A stretch of DNA of 41,444 bases, taken from Lachnospiraceae bacterium (lineage in GTDB: Bacteria > Bacillota > Clostridia > Lachnospirales > Lachnospiraceae). Location of the stretch: the NCBI GenBank assembly GCA_017441265.1, contig JAFRYE010000006.1, forward strand, positions 1-41,444. The letters are read 5' to 3'. Position 1 is the first letter of the stretch. Every line of letters starts with the position of its first letter. The notes under the pieces are model-generated. The model was not told the DNA's origin and did not search any database. It saw only the letters and a list, made by a program, of their open reading frames with translations. The translations under genes were made by a program, and so were the position numbers. Of this stretch, positions 17,112-25,259 are shown in pieces.

Positions 17112-18630
17112 TAAAAAGAAATCCGCAGCACGTCGCCGTGCCCGCAAATTCTCCCTCCTGGAACGATCCCTGATCATTCTCGCGGTTTCCGCCGTAATCG
17201 GCCTGCTCGTGTCGGTGATCGTCTTTGCCGCTAAGCCGTCCTCGACCTGCTCCGCGGCAACGTTGCAATTCACGTTCGAAGGCTCCGCCGACGGAACGGC
17301 ACCTTCGGGAGTGCGCTTCAACCTGAACGATATCAGCACGGATGCCGTACTGACGGAAGCTCTGAAGAAAGCCGGTCTGGAAGGCCGCGTGAGTGCCGAC
17401 GATGTACGCAGCAATCTGGTCGTCTCCGGAAGCTATCCCCGCGACATGATCGCGCAGACGATGAGTTATGAGTCGCTTTTGAACCTCACGGCAAACCGTG
17501 AACTTACGATCGATTCTTATTTTCCGACGATGTACCGGGTTGCGCTGTACGATCGCTTCTCGAGCAAGCTCTCGAAGAAAGAGTTGAACAACCTTCTCAC
17601 GAACATTCTGGAAGTATACAGCCAGACATTTGCACAGCGCTACGGACACGGACCTGCGTCCAATGACATCGTGTTCGATCTCGACGCCTACGATTACCCG
17701 CAGCAGGTGGAAATCCTGACTCAGAAGACGGAGGACGCCGTTCGCTACGCCGAGGCGCTCTACGATATGGATCCGACCTTTACCTACAACGGCGTGGGCT
17801 TCGGCGATATCGCGGTCCGGCTGCAGAGCCTGATCAACAGTGATGTCAGCCGCCTCAACGCGACGCTGACGCTCAATGCGCTCACGAAAAATCCCGAGCG
17901 CCTGCAGACGCAGTACAGCTTCGAGATCCGCGACCTGAGCACACAGCTGGAGCTTCGCAGAAAACTGTTGCTTCAGATCGATGCGCTGGTTGAGTCGTAT
18001 CAGAAAAATGAGATCATTTACATCAGCAACGGCGATGCCCTGACCAAGATCGACGGCAACTCGTCCGCGACCTACGATTACCTCGTAAACCGCCGCAAGG
18101 AGACTGCGGATCTGAATACGCAGATCAACGCGCGCATCGCAAAATACCGTCTTCGTCTGGACGACATTCTGAAGGGAATGGAGCCGGAAAATAAGACGAC
18201 GGATACGACGGACACGACGGAATCGGGAGATTCGACCACCGAAGGAAACGATGGTGAGGACGGAACCACCACACAGGGCGAGACGTCGACAGCGCCGGTT
18301 GCGCAGTCTTCCAAGGCCGCAAAGGATGCCGAGGAGATGAAGCGCCTCCGCGAGGCGTTAGAGGCCAACATCAGCGCACTCAGCGCAAAGCGTGAGTCTC
18401 TGATGCAGGATCTCTCGGAGATGATCAAGGCTTGGAACGGCACGCAGATCAACGACGACACGCTCAGCGTAAGCAAATGCAGCATTTCCGGCAGATCAAT
18501 CTTCTCCGGTGCGTTCATCTCGGAGACGATCCGTGTCGGCGGTCCGTTCGTAGTGATCGGATTCCTCGTGATGGTTGTGATGATCATCCGTGTGCGCCGC
18601 AGGGAAGAGAAGAAAGCGGCTTCCTGCTGA
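17089..18630 (+). CDS. Wzz-like chain-length/polysaccharide export membrane protein 2
   Basis: The 513-residue protein has the same two-span plan as its neighbour: a basic cytoplasmic start (KKKSAARRRARK), a span at about 25-47, a large outside part, and a last span at about 480-502 (FVVIGFLVMVVMIIRVRR). About residues 365-405 are a Thr/Ser/Glu/Gly-rich linker (TTDTTDTTESGDSTTEG), which looks unfolded and is flanked by helical stretches. AGGAGG (17074-17079) lies 9 bases before the ATG, and the gene overlaps the previous one by 23 bases. Sequence identity with protein 1 is low by eye, so they are old paralogues or a hetero-oligomer pair. No kinase or phosphatase partner is in the window. Confidence 0.7.
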   Translation: MTTKSTSDKKKSAARRRARKFSLLERSLIILAVSAVIGLLVSVIVFAAKPSSTCSAATLQFTFEGSADGTAPSGVRFNLNDISTDAVLTEALKKAGLEGRVSADDVRSNLVVSGSYPRDMIAQTMSYESLLNLTANRELTIDSYFPTMYRVALYDRFSSKLSKKELNNLLTNILEVYSQTFAQRYGHGPASNDIVFDLDAYDYPQQVEILTQKTEDAVRYAEALYDMDPTFTYNGVGFGDIAVRLQSLINSDVSRLNATLTLNALTKNPERLQTQYSFEIRDLSTQLELRRKLLLQIDALVESYQKNEIIYISNGDALTKIDGNSSATYDYLVNRRKETADLNTQINARIAKYRLRLDDILKGMEPENKTTDTTDTTESGDSTTEGNDGEDGTTTQGETSTAPVAQSSKAAKDAEEMKRLREALEANISALSAKRESLMQDLSEMIKAWNGTQINDDTLSVSKCSISGRSIFSGAFISETIRVGGPFVVIGFLVMVVMIIRVRRREEKKAASC

Positions 18631-18664
18631 ATAACCGCAAAGAAACCGAATAAGTACGGAATGT

Positions 18665-18697
18665 CCCCGGTGCGTTGATCGTGCCGGGGGCGTTTTT
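18665..18697 (+). terminator. Rho-independent terminator after the Wzz-like genes
   Basis: CCCCGG (18665-18670) pairs with CCGGGG (18684-18689). The stem extends inward by G-C and wobble pairs, and CG and five T residues follow. It ends the plus-strand polysaccharide transcript. Confidence 0.8.
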
Positions 18698-18740
18698 GAA
18701 GAAAGAGGATGAAAACCCTATAGCATTTGTCGCAGAAGAT

Positions 18741-18770
18741 AAAATATGAGCCCGGCACACCGCCGGGCTC
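18741..18770 (-). terminator. Terminator of the convergent sugar-transferase gene
   Basis: GAGCCCGGC (18748-18756) pairs with GCCGGGCTC (18762-18770), a perfect 9-bp stem with a 5-base loop. Read on the minus strand it is followed by ATATTTT. It lies 38 bases past the minus-strand stop. Confidence 0.75.
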
Positions 18771-18807
18771 TTTACAAGACAAGTGTTTCATTTTCCGAAG
18801 GATCAAA

Positions 18808-20274
18808 TTACATAGCGCCCTTGCGCTTGAGTACGGCTCCAACGGTCTTGAAGAGGATCTTAAAGTCCAGACGAAGGTTCCAGTTGGAAATGTACTCGGT
18901 GTCGAGCTTGGTAACTTCCTCGAAATCCGTGATGGCGCTTCGGCCGCTGACCTGCCACATACCGGTGAGACCGGGCTTGGTAGCGAGGCGGGCACGATGA
19001 TGGAATTTGTACTTCTCCCACTCGTCGACGGTCGGCGGGCGTGTCCCGACGAGGCTCATCTGGCCGAGGAGAATGTTGAAACCCTGAGGGAATTCGTCGA
19101 GACTCCATTTGCGGATGAACTCGCCGATTCCGGTTTTCTTCCGGCCGTCCGGAAGAATGCGGTTGCCGATGATCCGGGGATCCCAGTCGAGCTTGAACAT
19201 CATGCCGTCCGAAACCCGGTTTTGATCCATCAGCTCCTGTTTGCGCTTGTCCGCGTCCACGTACATGCTGCGGATCTTGTACATCTTGAAGCGCCGGCCG
19301 TTCTTGCCGATACGCTCCTGCGCGTACAGGATGGGACCGGGCGAGGCGATCTTGATGATCGGGCCGATGATTATGATGATGATCACGGCGACAAGGCTGC
19401 AGGCCAGACCGCCGAGGATATCGATGATACGTTTGATGATCAGCTGGATCGGCGTCGCAATGTTGATACTGGTTGTGATCACGGAAGCGCCGGCGATCTT
19501 TTCGACCATCTGCTTGCTCTTGATGACGTTCAGCGGGAGCAACTGCAGGTGGACGGTAACGCCCATCTCGCCGCACTGCTCGATGAGCGTGTTGGGCGTG
19601 ACGCCGTTGGGAACGTTGACATAGACCTCGTCAATCCACTCGCGGCAAATGTACATGGCCGCGTCGTCGAGGGACGCTACACCGGGGATGCCTCCGAAGT
19701 CTTCACCGGTCGCATCGCGGTCGACTAAGACCACGCCGGAGATGGAAATGGTTTCCGCGGAGTATTTACGGAACTGCTCAAGCGCGGAATCCACCGTCTC
19801 GCTGTCGGTGATCAACAGCATCGAGCGACCCTTGCTGTGCAGGCCGATCCGGCGGAGGATCCATTTGTGTACGGTCCTTACGAAAAATGCGAGGAACAGG
19901 TAGAACAAAAAGGTCATCCACAAAACGGCTCGGGAGAAACTGCTGGAGTCCTTCACGGAGAACAGGAACAGCACGGTCGCGGCAAATACGATGAAGCATT
20001 GCAGCAGCGATTGACGGATCTCCAAAAACCATCCGCGTCGGACGACGTTATGCATCGTGTTGAGCACGATGGCCGTCAGAACACAGAACAAGGCCATCCA
20101 AAGGCCGAGGTTTCGGTAGAGCTCCACACGGTAGACGAGCTTCCCGGGAATCTTTCCGGGGTACATCCGACCGTAGATGAAGTAGGCAAGCATGTATGCC
20201 ACCTGAAGGCTGATGAGGTCAAGGAGTATGAAATCCCAGTGCTTCGTCCAGCCTTGGCGTGAACGTTTATACAT
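18808..20274 (-). CDS. Undecaprenyl-phosphate sugar-1-phosphate transferase (polyprenyl glycosylphosphotransferase)
   Basis: This 488-residue enzyme should start the polymer by moving a sugar-1-phosphate from UDP-sugar to undecaprenyl phosphate. The N-terminal third has four to five membrane spans. A Rossmann-like middle part follows, with LLITDSETVDSALEQF. The C-terminal bacterial sugar transferase domain (about 275-485) shows KRIIDILGG, ASPGPILYAQERIG, FKMYKIRSMY, SLDEFPQGFNIL, GTRPPTVDEW and PGLTGMWQVSGRS. This is the WbaP/WcaJ architecture. It lies convergent to the rest of the locus with its own promoter (20347-20375). Which sugar is transferred (hexose or an amino sugar) is not clear from sequence. 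Confidence 0.9.
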   Translation of the reverse strand: MYKRSRQGWTKHWDFILLDLISLQVAYMLAYFIYGRMYPGKIPGKLVYRVELYRNLGLWMALFCVLTAIVLNTMHNVVRRGWFLEIRQSLLQCFIVFAATVLFLFSVKDSSSFSRAVLWMTFLFYLFLAFFVRTVHKWILRRIGLHSKGRSMLLITDSETVDSALEQFRKYSAETISISGVVLVDRDATGEDFGGIPGVASLDDAAMYICREWIDEVYVNVPNGVTPNTLIEQCGEMGVTVHLQLLPLNVIKSKQMVEKIAGASVITTSINIATPIQLIIKRIIDILGGLACSLVAVIIIIIIGPIIKIASPGPILYAQERIGKNGRRFKMYKIRSMYVDADKRKQELMDQNRVSDGMMFKLDWDPRIIGNRILPDGRKKTGIGEFIRKWSLDEFPQGFNILLGQMSLVGTRPPTVDEWEKYKFHHRARLATKPGLTGMWQVSGRSAITDFEEVTKLDTEYISNWNLRLDFKILFKTVGAVLKRKGAM

Positions 20275-20306
20275 AGTATTGTCACCCTATCTGTTTATTA
20301 ATTTGT

Positions 20307-20316
20307 CTATCGATAG
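20307..20316. promoter_or_regulatory. CTATCGATAG palindrome in the leader of the sugar-transferase gene
   Basis: A perfect 10-base palindrome lies in the 5' leader of the minus-strand gene, about 30 bases after its -10 box. It may be an operator; this rests on position only. Confidence 0.3.
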
Positions 20317-20346
20317 CGCACACGGCGCTGGAAAGCGATTTTCCGC

Positions 20347-20375
20347 ATTATACAACACTTTTTCCGATTCGTCAA
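20347..20375 (-). promoter_or_regulatory. Minus-strand sigma-A promoter of the sugar-transferase gene
   Basis: On the minus strand TTGACG (20370-20375) and TATAAT (20347-20352) are 17 bases apart. The transcript would start near 20340 and have a leader of about 65 bases. It is divergent from the GH13 promoter only 29 bases away. Confidence 0.85.
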
Positions 20376-20403
20376 CGGTTGCCGCGCGGGACGGGTCTCC
20401 GCG

Positions 20404-20432
20404 CTTGTTTTCCGACGACCTCTGTGCTATAC
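20404..20432 (+). promoter_or_regulatory. Sigma-A promoter of the GH13 gene
   Basis: TTGTTT (20404-20409), a 17-base spacer and TATACT (20427-20432). It gives a leader of about 90 bases carrying the hairpin and short frame at 20499-20539. Confidence 0.7.
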
Positions 20433-20498
20433 TTTCACAGGATGGCCCTGCGGAAAATGCAGCGGCAGCGCATGGATATTGAAGCGCGACAACCACGT

Positions 20499-20539
20499 AA
20501 GGAGCGGCCTTCGGGCCGATGAATATATATGATGGGTAG
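20499..20539 (+). promoter_or_regulatory. Leader hairpin with UUCG loop and a six-codon upstream frame
   Basis: AAGGAG (20499-20504) is followed at once by CGGCC-TTCG-GGCCG (20505-20518), an extra-stable UUCG-type tetraloop stem. An ATG at 20519 then opens a six-codon frame (MNIYDG) that stops at 20537-20539, overlapping the GH13 start. If the hairpin folds, AAGGAG sits 10 bases from the GH13 ATG at 20529 instead of 24. A start chosen by RNA structure or coupling to the short frame are both possible. Confidence 0.45.
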
Positions 20540-22604
20540 TATGGGTAGTGACGGAGAACAATTGGTGGCATTTGAGCCGGCAGCGGTGTTCAGCGACGGG
20601 ACGGAGATGTTCTGCTCGCCGAGCGAGCCGGAGTTGTACGATACGGTGACGATCCGGCTGCGGGTCGGCAAGAATCAGGCGGTTCGCGCGTCGATCGTCT
20701 CGGAGACCTACGGATGCATCGCGATGGAGCGGGAGTCGAGGGACGATTGGTTTGATTGGTACAGAGTGTCGGTCGAGCTGTCGGACGAGCCGTTTGCATA
20801 TTTTTTCGAGGTCGGAACGATACAGGGAGTGTTCCGCTACGACAAACTCGGCGTGATGCTCGCGGACCGTGAGACCGTGCGTTTTTTGATCACGCCGGGG
20901 TTCCACACACCGAACTGGGCGAAAGGCGCGGTGATGTACCAGATCTTCGTGGACCGCTTTTGCAACGGCGATCCGACGAACGACGTACAGACGGGCGAGT
21001 ACTATTACATCGACCGCTATTCGCAGCGCGTGACCGACTGGAACCGCTGCCCGGACAAGAGCGACGTCCAGAAATTTTACGGCGGCGACCTCCGCGGCGT
21101 CATTCGGAAAATGGACTATCTGCGGAGACTCGGCGTCGAAGTGCTGTACTTAAACCCGATCTTTGTGTCGCCCTCGAGCCACAAATACGACATTCAGGAT
21201 TATGACTATATCGACCCTCATTTCGGCGTGATCACGAAGGACTCGCCGGTGGGGCTGTGCGAGGGGGACACGGTCAACGCGCATTCCGCGCAGTATGTGG
21301 CCCGGGTCACGAGCCTCGAAAACCTCAGCGCGGGCAACGAGCTGTTCGCGGAGCTTGTCCGCGAGGCTCACGCCAGAGGCATGCGTGTCATCATCGACGG
21401 CGTGTTCAACCACTGCGGATCCTTCAACAAATGGATGGACCGCGAGGAGATCTACCGCAACGCCGAGGGCTTCGACGACGGGGCATACTATTCGAAGGAG
21501 AGCCCGTATCGGACATTTTTCGCATTTTCCGAAGACCCGGAGACGGGACGGGAGACGTACGACGGCTGGTGGGGGCACGAGACGCTGCCCAAACTCAACT
21601 ACGAGGCGTCCCCGAAGCTTCGCAACTATATCATGCGCATCGCGCGCAAATGGATCTCCGCGCCGTACAACGCGGACGGCTGGCGGCTGGACGTGGCCGC
21701 GGATCTCGGACACAGCGAGGAGTACAACCATCGCTTCTGGAAGGAGTTCCGAAAGAACGTCAAATCCTCCAACCCCGAGGCGCTGATCCTGGCGGAACAC
21801 TACGGCGACGCGTCGGCATGGCTTGCCGGCGACGAGTGGGACTCCGTGATGAACTACGACGCGTTCATGGAGCCGGTGGGCTGGTTTTTGACCGGCATGG
21901 AGAAGCACAGCGACTACGCGAAGGAAGAGCTGTACAACAATGAGAAGGCATTTGACGCGACGATGCGGCACAATATGGCGAGGTTCTCGACGTCGTCGCT
22001 GCAGGTTGCGATGAACGAGCTCTCCAACCACGATCATTCGCGCTTTTTGACGAGAACAAACCGGCGGCCGGGCAGAACGACGACCGTGGGGCCGGAGGCG
22101 GCGGACCTGGGCGTCAACAAGGCCGTGATGCGGGAGGCCGTGATGATCCAGATGACTTGGCCGGGCGCGCCGTGCGTGTATTACGGCGACGAGGCGGGCC
22201 TGTGCGGATGGACGGATCCCGACAACCGCCGCACCTATCCCTGGGGGCGGGAAGACCGGGAGCTGCTGCAGTTCCATCGGGAAATGATCCGCATCCACAA
22301 GTCCTACGAATCGCTTCGGACGGGCTCGATCCTAATGCTCTGCGAGGAGCACGGGATCTTGGCGTATGCGCGCATGATCAAGGGCGAGGCCGTGATCACG
22401 GCGATCAACAATACCGAGGAGGAGCGCACCGTGCATTTGCCGGTATGGCGCGCCGGCATCGACCGGCGGACGGCTCTCGTGCGGTTGATCCGGTCGGATT
22501 CCGAAGGGTATCGCCTGGATACGCAGATTTATGTTCCGCAGGACGGTTTCATCGATCTGGCGGTCGCGGCGCAGGGCGGAGTCATCCTCAAGAACATGAA
22601 ATGA
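20529..22604 (+). CDS. Glycoside hydrolase family 13 (neopullulanase/cyclomaltodextrinase-like alpha-glucanase)
   Basis: This 691-residue enzyme splits alpha-glucosidic bonds of malto-oligosaccharides, pullulan fragments or cyclodextrins. With no signal peptide it should act in the cytoplasm. Residues about 15-110 form an N-terminal beta domain of the kind found in neopullulanases. The catalytic barrel starts at MYQIFVDRFCNGDP. The four GH13 regions are D290-GVFNH, GWRLDVA with the nucleophile D388, ILAEHYGD with the acid/base E423, and NHDHSR with D502; all three catalytic acids are present. A C-terminal beta domain ends the chain. The start is uncertain: ATGs at 20529, 20532 and 20541 lie in a 9-base direct repeat, and no plain ribosome site precedes them. 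Likely a glycogen or starch utilisation enzyme. Confidence 0.9.
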   Translation: MMGSMGSDGEQLVAFEPAAVFSDGTEMFCSPSEPELYDTVTIRLRVGKNQAVRASIVSETYGCIAMERESRDDWFDWYRVSVELSDEPFAYFFEVGTIQGVFRYDKLGVMLADRETVRFLITPGFHTPNWAKGAVMYQIFVDRFCNGDPTNDVQTGEYYYIDRYSQRVTDWNRCPDKSDVQKFYGGDLRGVIRKMDYLRRLGVEVLYLNPIFVSPSSHKYDIQDYDYIDPHFGVITKDSPVGLCEGDTVNAHSAQYVARVTSLENLSAGNELFAELVREAHARGMRVIIDGVFNHCGSFNKWMDREEIYRNAEGFDDGAYYSKESPYRTFFAFSEDPETGRETYDGWWGHETLPKLNYEASPKLRNYIMRIARKWISAPYNADGWRLDVAADLGHSEEYNHRFWKEFRKNVKSSNPEALILAEHYGDASAWLAGDEWDSVMNYDAFMEPVGWFLTGMEKHSDYAKEELYNNEKAFDATMRHNMARFSTSSLQVAMNELSNHDHSRFLTRTNRRPGRTTTVGPEAADLGVNKAVMREAVMIQMTWPGAPCVYYGDEAGLCGWTDPDNRRTYPWGREDRELLQFHREMIRIHKSYESLRTGSILMLCEEHGILAYARMIKGEAVITAINNTEEERTVHLPVWRAGIDRRTALVRLIRSDSEGYRLDTQIYVPQDGFIDLAVAAQGGVILKNMK

Positions 22605-22624
22605 CGGTTATGCCTTGATTTTCC

Positions 22625-22653
22625 TTGATTTTTAACAAGGTTTTCGGTACAAT
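22625..22653 (+). promoter_or_regulatory. Sigma-A promoter of the mini-protein/ABC operon
   Basis: TTGATT (22625-22630), a 17-base spacer and TACAAT (22648-22653). The transcript would begin near 22660 and read through the 35-residue gene into the ABC transporter genes. Confidence 0.75.
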
Positions 22654-22705
22654 AAAGCGAAACATGCGGCAGCGGGGGACACCCGTCCGCAGAACGGAGG
22701 AGCAT

Positions 22706-22813
22706 ATGAATTTTTTCAGTCCCAAGAATCAGCGTAGAATGGTTCGCATCCTTGCGATCCTGCTTGTTGCGGCTATGGTGGTCGGACTGTTGGCAGCGAT
22801 CTTCTACGGTTGA
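22706..22813 (+). CDS. 35-residue single-span membrane peptide
   Basis: The frame has a strong ribosome site (GGAGGAG, 22696-22702) and its own promoter. It encodes a charged start (MNFFSPKNQRRM) and one membrane span (VRILAILLVAAMVVGLLAAI), ending at FYG. Size and plan recall the DUF4044/Prli42 group of Firmicute membrane mini-proteins, where Prli42 anchors the stressosome in Listeria. The match is by architecture only and no stressosome gene is seen here. It is 68 bases ahead of the ABC ATPase gene, with a small GC hairpin (22821-22834) between them. It may instead be an accessory peptide of that transporter. I am sure it is coding but not of its role. Confidence 0.75.
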   Translation: MNFFSPKNQRRMVRILAILLVAAMVVGLLAAIFYG

Positions 22814-22881
22814 CGCATAGCCGGCGGTCGCCGGATACCTTCAGTTAGGGCTCCGTTTCGGCGCCCCGATCGGGAGAGCAA

Positions 22882-23559
22882 ATGATTGAAGTAAAAGGCA
22901 TCACGAAATCGTACGGGAAGAAAGTCGTGCTGCGGGACGCCTCATTTTCCGCGAAACAGGGCGAGTGCGTCGCCATCGCGGGGGCGAACGGCAGCGGCAA
23001 ATCGACTTTGCTGAAGATCCTGGCCGGCACGCTGCGCGCCAACGGCGGTTCGTTCATCGCGTTCGGGCATGATATGCTCAAAGAGAGCGCGGAGCGCGAG
23101 CGCCTGGTGGGCTATGTACCGCAGGAGAATCCCCTGATCCCGGAGCTGACGGCTCTGGACAATCTGAAATTGTGGTATTGTAACAGCCGGTACGACATCG
23201 GCCAGGAGCTTGAGAAGGGTGTGCTGGCGATGTTGGGAATACCGGAATTTTTGCATGTCCGCGTGGACGCGATGTCCGGCGGAATGAAGAAGCGCCTGAG
23301 CATCGGGTGCGCGGTGGCGAACGATCCGCCGGTATTGATCCTGGACGAGCCTGACGCGGCGCTCGATCTGATCTGCAAGGAGGCAATTCGCGACTACCTT
23401 GCGGAGCACAAACGGCGCGGCGGCATCGTGTTGCTCACGACGCACGACGAGGAGGCGCTGGACCTGGTCGACAAATTGATGGTCGTTCAAAACGGATATC
23501 TTCGCGAGGTGGACAACAGCCTGCGCGGCGACGGCCTTCTGGCGGAGTTGAAGAAGTGA
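22882..23559 (+). CDS. ABC transporter ATP-binding protein
   Basis: This 225-residue ATPase subunit powers an ABC-2 type transporter. Walker A is GANGSGKST (34-42), the signature is SGGMKKRLS (from 132), and Walker B is VLILDEPDAALD with catalytic E156; an H-loop follows in LLTTHDEEAL. The length is that of a minimal CcmA-type subunit. It starts at the ATG after GGGAGAG. Two permease genes and a membrane-anchored protein follow on the same strand. The substrate is unknown; ABC-2 systems of this kind export lipids, polymers, peptides or drugs. Confidence 0.92.
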   Translation: MIEVKGITKSYGKKVVLRDASFSAKQGECVAIAGANGSGKSTLLKILAGTLRANGGSFIAFGHDMLKESAERERLVGYVPQENPLIPELTALDNLKLWYCNSRYDIGQELEKGVLAMLGIPEFLHVRVDAMSGGMKKRLSIGCAVANDPPVLILDEPDAALDLICKEAIRDYLAEHKRRGGIVLLTTHDEEALDLVDKLMVVQNGYLREVDNSLRGDGLLAELKK

Positions 23560-23589
23560 CGCTCGTGAAGCGTTGCGTGTGAGGGTACG

Positions 23590-25200
23590 ATGGAAGAGAA
23601 TCGAAGACTGGTGCGGCCGCCGTTTGACAGCGACGGCAACGTCGTCTGGACAACGGAAGAAAAACCGGCAAAAAAGAAAGCCCTGCGGTGGTGGCTCTGG
23701 CTCATCCCGATAGGGCTTATTTGCGTTATCGGGATCGGAGTTTTGATCTACCGCTCCGCCAACCGCAAGACGCCGCAGGAACTGTGCCGTTCCGCTCTGC
23801 GGGACGCCTTCAGCGAGACCTTCGGGTACCGCGAGCCCATGATGAAGGCGATGCATTTTGAGGAGCTGGCGGACAATCTTCGGAAAATGCCCACCGACGT
23901 CGGTTTCTCGCTGCAGCTTTCCAACACGGATATGACGCTCGAGGACCTCGGGATCACGGGAATGGGCGATATGTTCAGCTTAAGCGACATGCGCGGCATG
24001 GGCCTCGGACTGGCGGTGACGTACGACGGAAAGGCAGTCATGTTCGACACGAAATTCGCCGTCAGTGCGCTCAGCCTCTCGGTTTTGCAGTCATATTACG
24101 GCAACGGGGAGCTGTTGATCACGTCGCCGAAGTTTATCAGTAAGGTATTGACGATCCCCACGTCACAGCTGGCGGATGGTTGGATGGATTCGGAAGCCTG
24201 GTCCCTGGTTCCGGAATCGAACCGCGAGCCTGTAAAAGCGGTCATCGCAAAGGGGATTGACTTCGGGAAACAGGCATTTTCCATGGGGAAGAGCCTTCGG
24301 AAATCCCTGCTTGCGGCATACCCCGGCGGGGAGTCGGCGCTGGACAGCTTCGTGGACTCGATACGCTATGAGCAGCTGAAGGACGCGAAGGGGAAAGATA
24401 AGACCGAGCGACTTACCGTCGGCTCGGAGAAGGTCGAGTGCTGCGTGTTTCGGATTTTGACGGACGAGGAGAAGTTCTATTCCGTCGCCGAGCGCATCGT
24501 CACGGTGATCGCCGGAGAATCGGCGGCGAAGGCGGTTCGCACGTCGTGGAAACTGACGCCGGGAGAAGACGGCGGCAACGGCGTCGATGTGTTTGCCTAC
24601 GTCACGAAGGACGGGGAACTCGCGCAGCTGACTGCGGAGGCAAAGGGGACCGCCGACAACGTACCGGCAGCATTTTCCGTGAACTTCCGCTGCATCGGTT
24701 CGGACAATCCGCAGGATTTGATCATCCTGTCGATCAAGGGCGACATCGGCGGACAGGTGTACGATGTCAATCTGAAGAAAGACGTGAAGGCGGATCGCTC
24801 CCGCGTGACGTCGAATTTTGATCTGGCAATGAATATTCCGGGCAGAAGTCCCATCGGCCTGAACGGGTCGTTTACGTACACCGTAAGCGGCGGACTTCTC
24901 GCGGGAACCGTCAACACGGTCTCGAAGGGGAAGACCTCCGGTACGCTGACGGTCTCTGCGGAGTGCACATACAAGAACAACTGGGATATGCGGGTTAGCG
25001 AACTGCGGTATGAGGACCGCGACACGAACAAGTACATCTCACTGTACGGACAGGTTTCGGTCGGACCCGCGCGGTACGCCGTTGCGGAGCCGACGGGCGA
25101 GAGAGTGGCGCTTCTGACGATGACGGCGGAGCAGGCACAGGATATTTTCACGGAGGCAAAGAACCAGCTGGAGTGGTACTATAGGCAATTCTTCCGCTGA
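23590..25200 (+). CDS. Membrane-anchored extracytoplasmic protein of unknown function, ABC operon partner
   Basis: The 536-residue protein has a short cytoplasmic start (about 1-32, basic at KPAKKKALR), one membrane span (about 34-54, WWLWLIPIGLICVIGIGVLI) and a roughly 480-residue outside part. The outer part has alternating beta strands and helices, with repeated lines such as ITGMGDMFSLSDMRGMGLGL and a beta-rich C-terminal half. I do not recognise a named domain. There is no lipobox. The ribosome site is GAGGG. It sits between the ATPase gene and two permease genes, so it probably works with this transporter, perhaps binding substrate or linking it to the cell wall. That is inferred from position only. 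Confidence 0.75.
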   Translation: MEENRRLVRPPFDSDGNVVWTTEEKPAKKKALRWWLWLIPIGLICVIGIGVLIYRSANRKTPQELCRSALRDAFSETFGYREPMMKAMHFEELADNLRKMPTDVGFSLQLSNTDMTLEDLGITGMGDMFSLSDMRGMGLGLAVTYDGKAVMFDTKFAVSALSLSVLQSYYGNGELLITSPKFISKVLTIPTSQLADGWMDSEAWSLVPESNREPVKAVIAKGIDFGKQAFSMGKSLRKSLLAAYPGGESALDSFVDSIRYEQLKDAKGKDKTERLTVGSEKVECCVFRILTDEEKFYSVAERIVTVIAGESAAKAVRTSWKLTPGEDGGNGVDVFAYVTKDGELAQLTAEAKGTADNVPAAFSVNFRCIGSDNPQDLIILSIKGDIGGQVYDVNLKKDVKADRSRVTSNFDLAMNIPGRSPIGLNGSFTYTVSGGLLAGTVNTVSKGKTSGTLTVSAECTYKNNWDMRVSELRYEDRDTNKYISLYGQVSVGPARYAVAEPTGERVALLTMTAEQAQDIFTEAKNQLEWYYRQFFR

Positions 25201-25233
25201 CGGAGGGATCGGCAGCGGATATCCTGAGGACAA

Positions 25234-25248
25234 CGGCGCGCGGCGCCG
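25234..25248 (+). promoter_or_regulatory. GC hairpin next to the permease ribosome site
   Basis: CGGCGC (25234-25239) pairs with GCGCCG (25243-25248) around a 3-base loop, directly before CGGAGTGAG and the ATG at 25260. It could lower translation of the first permease relative to its neighbour; there is no T-run, so it is not a terminator. Confidence 0.4.
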
Positions 25249-25259
25249 CGGAGTGAGTT

